Positions 59,448 to 64,000 of a DNA stretch of 64,000 bases are shown here, in pieces. The stretch spans positions 1,302,001-1,366,000 of the forward strand of contig LT598467.1 in the NCBI GenBank assembly GCA_900074745.1. The letters are read 5' to 3'. The position numbers were made by a program, and so were the translations under genes. This DNA comes from Lachancea mirantina (lineage: Eukaryota; Ascomycota; Saccharomycetes; Saccharomycetales; Saccharomycetaceae). How positions within the stretch are numbered: the first letter of the stretch is position 1; every line of letters starts with the position of its first letter. Below the pieces are notes generated by a model, which saw nothing but the letters and a program-made list of their open reading frames with translations, did not search any database and was not told the DNA's origin.

Positions 59448-61358
59448 CTACTGGAGTTCTTTTGTGGATTGGGTCGATTTAGAAGGCCGTGGCCGACGCT
59501 GCAAGAGACCCGCAATGCGTAGTTTTAACGCAGTTAGAAGATTTGTGCGTTGCTGCTTTTCGAGCTCCTCCAAAGGGACAAGTTTTTTCACCATCAGGTT
59601 GAAGATTGTTCCAAACACCAGTCCCATCACGGTTGAGGTCAGAATGATGACATTATATGGCATGCTGAAGTCTGGAGTAGATAAAGGCAGTAGCGACGTT
59701 GCAGTACGCACTGTATACTTCATTGGGCTCATAACACTCAAAACCGCCGATTCAATTTCGAAGCCGTGATTCGCGTCTGGTGGGTACTCTGCATATTTTA
59801 ATAGAACCTTATCGAATTCGAAAGACAAAGCGATGCTGGTGTTTGCAGGTATCGACAAATTAAATTCGAGATGAGATGGTCGTTGTCTATCAACTGCTGG
59901 GGAGTAAAATGTGTCCTGTATCACATCTCTGAGGAGTAATCCGCTGTCGCTCTCCAATTTCAATGATGATAGATAAAGTCTCAAAAACCATGGTAAGGAT
60001 TCAAAGTAAAAGATGTTAATTGTGTCATTCGTTGGATTCTTGATGACCGTGCGCATACCGCCAGCATCTTGACTGTAACCAGTCAGAGACCTACTAGCGA
60101 AAAAGGGAGCCGGCTCCAAAGGTATGATTTGAGACGTGTCATCGGTTTCAAAGACCATATCCTGGAAATTGTTATCGCTGATATCGAAGCAGTTGTCACT
60201 AGTTGAAAAAAAGGTGTCGCCAACTCTGATTAGCACGTTCCAATTTGGAGCGACCACTGCACAGATACGGGAAGGCGTCTCGGAAACAAGGTTCGTTCCG
60301 GAAATACTCTTTCCGAATAGCTTTGATAAATCGAACTTGAGATTACGACTTTCAGGTAATGGGAAACATTGATAATCGTCATGAGGCTTACTTTCATCGC
60401 AGCGAAGCTCATCACTGGCCAATGGCTTTGGTATGGGTCGGTCAGCACGCGACAAGGTATTTGGTAAATGGAAAACCATTTCAATTTGCTCATTCATCTC
60501 GTATTTGCAGGAGAATTCATCGCACTTGCTTTCGATATCAATGGACATACTGTGCCATTGAGAATCGAACACCTTGTGACCGTCTAGAAGAGAAGAAATC
60601 CCCGATTTACCCTTGGTGGGCAACAGTTTGAGGAAAGGCGTCAAGTTTTCAGTACAAATGGGTTCGTTCGCCAAAGCTGCTCTGATGAGGAAAAGGCCAT
60701 TTGAGACATCAAAGAAAGGCTCAATCTGCGACTCCGGCAGGAACGAAAAGACGGGATATGTGGTTTTTTCAGATCCAATGAAATTTAGCGAGGAACAAAA
60801 AAGACCACTGAGCGAATTAGCGAGCGAGATCCATTGCTGGAAGGCCGCCTTTTGGTCGGGCGCCTCGATGACCGCCCACATTTCAACACCATTCCCGCCC
60901 GACGTGTAACCCTGGCGAGGCAATTGGCCCCATTCTTCGGCGTCCCATAAACCGTGTGTGAATCGCAGATGCAATTGACGCGTTTGCGTGCGGTCCAAAA
61001 TCGGGCTCAATGCCTTGGGGAATACCGTGTAATGCTTATAAGAGTTGAATTCGGAGTCCAGTTCCGGTTTAGTGACCTCGTTGGACTCTAATTGGAACAG
61101 AAAAGACGTCAGCAGAAAGTTGCGTGGCAGAGGCCTGATTGTCAGCTCTTCATTAAAAGGATACAAAATCTTTTCGTTCCCTTGGAAATACTGTAGGGAG
61201 CCTATCAAATTGTTCTTATTGACGTGTGCATCTACCACCGCTCCGTCAATATCACTGGAATTGCTCGTTTCAACAGTCAATAATGATGACTGAATTTCTT
61301 CAGCCTGACTTTTGTACGCGGCCAAAAAGACCCAGAAAATAGCCAAGATAAGTTGCAT
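59448..61358 (-). CDS. GPI16: GPI transamidase subunit Gpi16 (PIG-T)
   Basis: ER-membrane subunit of the complex that attaches GPI anchors to proteins, disulfide-linked to the catalytic subunit Gpi8. A signal peptide covers residues 1-19 (MQLILAIFWVFLAAYKSQA). The lumenal domain (20-575) has RPLPRNFLLTSFLFQLES, PKALSPILDRT, LRFTHGLWDAEEWGQLPRQGYTSGG and LTGYSQDAGGMRT. There is one membrane helix (about 580-602, VIILTSTVMGLVFGTIFNLM) and a short basic cytosolic tail. 636 residues against 610. Terminal orthologue of the YHR172-YHR188 series here. Confidence 0.97.
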   Translation of the reverse strand: MQLILAIFWVFLAAYKSQAEEIQSSLLTVETSNSSDIDGAVVDAHVNKNNLIGSLQYFQGNEKILYPFNEELTIRPLPRNFLLTSFLFQLESNEVTKPELDSEFNSYKHYTVFPKALSPILDRTQTRQLHLRFTHGLWDAEEWGQLPRQGYTSGGNGVEMWAVIEAPDQKAAFQQWISLANSLSGLFCSSLNFIGSEKTTYPVFSFLPESQIEPFFDVSNGLFLIRAALANEPICTENLTPFLKLLPTKGKSGISSLLDGHKVFDSQWHSMSIDIESKCDEFSCKYEMNEQIEMVFHLPNTLSRADRPIPKPLASDELRCDESKPHDDYQCFPLPESRNLKFDLSKLFGKSISGTNLVSETPSRICAVVAPNWNVLIRVGDTFFSTSDNCFDISDNNFQDMVFETDDTSQIIPLEPAPFFASRSLTGYSQDAGGMRTVIKNPTNDTINIFYFESLPWFLRLYLSSLKLESDSGLLLRDVIQDTFYSPAVDRQRPSHLEFNLSIPANTSIALSFEFDKVLLKYAEYPPDANHGFEIESAVLSVMSPMKYTVRTATSLLPLSTPDFSMPYNVIILTSTVMGLVFGTIFNLMVKKLVPLEELEKQQRTNLLTALKLRIAGLLQRRPRPSKSTQSTKELQ

Positions 61359-61545
61359 CCCGCAATCACAGTCCTTCTAGCCAATTTTGAAGTTTAGTTG
61401 GACTCTAATTAAGCTTCAATGGTTCAGTGCTCTGTTACTAATGTCCTCCTGTCACACCGACGTGACATCCTCATTGTTAAATGTTGAGTTGATAGTGATC
61501 ATCGAGTCACGTGCTTACCGTACCAAGATATACATAAACGGGTAT
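61359..61545. promoter_or_regulatory. GPI16 upstream region
   Basis: 187 bp between the GPI16 start and the inferred transposon end, with CACGTG at 61507-61512. The transposon may have inserted in the GPI16 promoter, displacing upstream elements. Confidence 0.4.
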
Positions 61546-64000
61546 CAGAGCTGTATTTCGGGTTGACCCGGATTACAAAATAACTACCCGGATACCCGAG
61601 AGCGGGTAGTAAACGGGTAGTAGTCATGTACGGATCGAGTAATTCTTGGGTATATATTTTAATATTTTCAACTCATTTAAGGATATTTCGAATGCATCGT
61701 TTGGATGGAACGCGGATAAACAACTTGTTAGTTCAACAAAGCGTCCGTAAATCGAGAGAAAAGCATTGATCTTACCTAATTAGTGTTGAATTAGATTGAT
61801 ATGCTAGCTTTAACTATTAAAACTCGAGATCGTCGTCATCCGATTGAGAGTAGCATTCTATATAGTCATCATCCTCATCAGAATCTTGGAAATTGAGTGT
61901 TAATTTCTGGTCGAGGAGGCCCCAGCCCTTGAAGCGATTTCTAAGAACTAGCAACCTGTTAAAATTTAGACTGCTCATACTTCTTCTTTCTTTACGGAGA
62001 ACTTTTCCGCTGATAGAAAATGCTCTCTCCAGACCGCTTGTGCTAAATTTTGTGTATAGAAGGGCCACCGCAAGCCTGAATAAATTGGGATATGCGCCAC
62101 GGCGTTCGTACCACCATTGTATCAGGTCCTCTTTGAAGTCCAAGGTATGTTGCTCTTCTGCTTTATATTTGTCCCACTCACTGACTGCCTGATTGCACAT
62201 AGAAGCCTCTGCATTACGTGAATGCTTTTCGCGCCGGTTAATTGTGGGTAATTTGCTGACTCGATGGCGCGTGCCTCTAAAAGATCTTTTGGCAAGTTCA
62301 GTTGATGTAACGACCTTTCGCGGTTCGGACTTCTTGAGGTAAGACTTCAAATACTTTTCCACTTTGCTTAGTCGAAATTGAGCCTCGTCCTCCGCCATAA
62401 GGGTGTTGAAGCACTGATGTTTGGACGAAGGATCCAAGAATGCAGCGACAAAATACAGATCGTTTTCCGTGAAGTACTGGAAATAAGTTGTAAATTTGTT
62501 TCGAGTAGAAAGGACAGCATCAAGTACCGTTTTCTTCATATCTAACGGCGGGTTTTGAGTTCCATTGATAAAGGTGAAATCAAATGCTCCTTCTGTCGGT
62601 AGCTCTATAGCTTCCGTATGGGCATCACCGCATAAGTCATAATATTCCAGAAGTGTGTAATAGAAAGGTACCGCATTAGAGAGATGATTAAACGAAACTT
62701 CTTGCAGAGTGTCATTCAACACTTTGAAGATTGAGCAACAATCGACAAAGTACTGCAAAAGATGGACTTCCTCAGGGGTTTGCTCGAAACACTTTTCGAT
62801 TTTTGAAGCAGCAGAAATGTTCTGTGGTGACTTTTTAAAGTTATTGAACCACGTCAGATACTGCTGGCGATATTTCAGAAAAGTGGTTACTTGCTTCCAG
62901 ATATACAACCACCGTGTTTCCGATGCAGCAGGCACCAACGGGATTGAAGCTTTCATTAATGAAGACCTCAAAAGAGAAGTGTGCTTCATCTTGTGAGCCA
63001 ACCGTGTGATACGCGCCAGTGCCAAGCTAAACTTTGTGTTTGCTTTCAGGTTTTTCACTACATCTTGGAAAAGAATGTTCAAAATATGGTTTCCACACCG
63101 GAAAATATGGAAATTTCCCAGACGATCGAACGTCTTGGATTTGCATTTCTTGAAATGGTCATGGACAAGGTGGGAATGCATGCATATGTTGTTTGTGGCA
63201 TTATCACAAGTAATTGTCGCAACTCGATCATCTATTTCATACTCTTTCATCACATCCCGAACTTCCTTGAAAAGATTTTCCCCGGTGTGTGGTGTGTCGC
63301 TAACATCAATGAAACCTAGGATGTGGGTGTTGTACGGAGCGTAATGGTTATTAAGAAGAGCCTTGCTGCTGCCAACATCAGTCAGCATAGCATCATTTAT
63401 AAGATTGGGAGCAAATGATGCGGCTACAGCAAGATATGATCTTCCATTCCCGCCGGACCAGATATCCAGTTCAATGTTAATGAAGTCAGTTTTACTCAAT
63501 ACTTTTTTAAGTGCAGTATTGAAGTGATTGGTATAGTTCGATAGCCTGTCAATGATCGCTGGACGAGATTTTATCAATTTAATACCAGAGCAGGCTTCGC
63601 TAATGACGTTCCAGCTTTTGCCTTCGAAGAAGGAGAACGGGACTAACTTTTCCGTCAAAAGCAACAGAATACCAAAATCGCCAGGGCTATGCTTCCATTC
63701 TGCGGTTATTGCAGCTGGCGGTGGCAAGGAACGACACTTGACTCCTAATTGGCTGAGACTCCTAGATTTTTCTTCTTCTTTTCGACCGTTTTGGTATGCT
63801 AGAGGATGAACGTTCTTTACGTGTTTTGAAAGGTTTCCTGTGGACCTCGCTTCCTTGAATTCGCGTTTGCAATGAACACAAGAGGCAATCTTTAGTCCAT
63901 CCACCTCTGTAACATCGAAGTGGCGGCGAAGGGCTGATCGATCCATCCATCCAGTTACTTTAAGTTGTCTAGTAGGTGTAATAGGAATGGAGGAGCCATC
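61546..64000 (-). mobile_element. hAT-family DNA transposon, left end present, right end beyond the window
   Basis: One transposase gene (61817-63946, minus strand) with a terminal region on its 3' side. The inferred left end begins CAGAGCTGTATTTCGGG at 61546, matching the CAG start common in hAT elements. ACTACCCG at 61583-61590 and CGGGTAGT at 61603-61610 and 61614-61621 look like subterminal transposase-binding repeats. ACGGGTAT at 61538-61545 would be the 8-bp target duplication. The matching right end must lie past 64000, so end and duplication are unconfirmed. hAT elements (Rover family) have been described in Lachancea. Confidence 0.75.
61817..63946 (-). CDS. hAT transposase with BED zinc finger
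   Basis: 709 residues uninterrupted. The N-terminal BED finger has Cys23, Cys26, His42 and His47 (CVHCKREF to HVKNVH). An RNase-H-like catalytic core follows with candidate acidic residues in ELDIWSGGNGRSY, ITCDNATNN and TSGLERAFS, the last being the hAT C-terminal dimerisation block (SGLERAFSISGKVLRKERRSMS). A DUF4413-like part has DPSSKHQCF and the tail is acidic (SDDDDLEF). The ATG at 63946 is the first in this frame near the upstream end; the promoter is largely outside the window. Lack of breaks suggests a recent, possibly still active copy, or a domesticated one. Confidence 0.9.
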   Translation of the reverse strand: MDRSALRRHFDVTEVDGLKIASCVHCKREFKEARSTGNLSKHVKNVHPLAYQNGRKEEEKSRSLSQLGVKCRSLPPPAAITAEWKHSPGDFGILLLLTEKLVPFSFFEGKSWNVISEACSGIKLIKSRPAIIDRLSNYTNHFNTALKKVLSKTDFINIELDIWSGGNGRSYLAVAASFAPNLINDAMLTDVGSSKALLNNHYAPYNTHILGFIDVSDTPHTGENLFKEVRDVMKEYEIDDRVATITCDNATNNICMHSHLVHDHFKKCKSKTFDRLGNFHIFRCGNHILNILFQDVVKNLKANTKFSLALARITRLAHKMKHTSLLRSSLMKASIPLVPAASETRWLYIWKQVTTFLKYRQQYLTWFNNFKKSPQNISAASKIEKCFEQTPEEVHLLQYFVDCCSIFKVLNDTLQEVSFNHLSNAVPFYYTLLEYYDLCGDAHTEAIELPTEGAFDFTFINGTQNPPLDMKKTVLDAVLSTRNKFTTYFQYFTENDLYFVAAFLDPSSKHQCFNTLMAEDEAQFRLSKVEKYLKSYLKKSEPRKVVTSTELAKRSFRGTRHRVSKLPTINRREKHSRNAEASMCNQAVSEWDKYKAEEQHTLDFKEDLIQWWYERRGAYPNLFRLAVALLYTKFSTSGLERAFSISGKVLRKERRSMSSLNFNRLLVLRNRFKGWGLLDQKLTLNFQDSDEDDDYIECYSQSDDDDLEF

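Overview
The window is chromosomal DNA from a budding yeast of the Saccharomycetaceae. It is compact, almost intron-free, uses the standard code, and its 28 protein genes are nearly all recognisable orthologues of Saccharomyces cerevisiae genes. Two tRNA genes (Thr-UGU and Val-CAC), one spliced gene (GND1, with a 14-nt first exon) and one hAT DNA transposon complete the inventory. No rRNA, CRISPR, centromere or retroelement was recognised.

Gene order points to a lineage that branched off before the yeast whole-genome duplication. Left block (1-30.8 kb): ADE12, POP1, AIM6, GUD1, SSU72, ATG4, SQS1, CNM67, JJJ1, URE2, ELA1, PDR16, CSL4, BNI4, an amino-acid permease and a globin-like gene. This follows the S. 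cerevisiae chromosome XIV series YNL220-YNL234 with YDL237/YDL238 slotted in. Right block (31.3-61.4 kb): SPC97, enolase, CTR2, STB5, tRNA-Thr, SVP26, RGD3, GND1, SSP1, MTM1, PFS1, RAD2, tRNA-Val, KOG1, IKI1, GPI16. This follows YHR172-YHR188 with MTM1 and RAD2 from the sister series YGR254-YGR258 slotted in. Two S. cerevisiae regions merging into one unduplicated order is what a pre-duplication genome looks like; Lachancea fits best, also because hAT elements are known there, but the genus is an inference. The two blocks meet between the globin gene and SPC97.

The genes are mostly housekeeping: purine metabolism (ADE12, GUD1), RNA processing and transcription (POP1, SSU72, SQS1, CSL4, JJJ1, ELA1), spindle pole body (CNM67, SPC97), nutrient signalling and autophagy (URE2, ATG4, KOG1), glycolysis and pentose phosphate (ENO, GND1), redox control (STB5, MTM1), sporulation (SSP1, PFS1), DNA repair (RAD2), tRNA modification (IKI1), lipid/GPI/secretory functions (PDR16, GPI16, SVP26), morphogenesis (BNI4, RGD3) and copper transport (CTR2).

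The least ordinary stretch is 28.5-31.1 kb, a sharply GC-rich island holding the permease 5' end and the globin gene. It contains a GGGGCC-type repeat, a 42-bp near-perfect palindrome inside the coding sequence, a strong hairpin just upstream of the permease start, and a globin interrupted by a low-complexity insertion and ending in a prenylation-type CVIM. Other points of interest are the hairpin-rich 1.1-kb gap between convergent POP1 and AIM6, a CGG-N6-CCG palindrome plus GATA sites in front of GUD1, intergenic clustering of CACGTG sites, and an intact-looking hAT transposase at the right edge. No wholly new multi-gene system was found.
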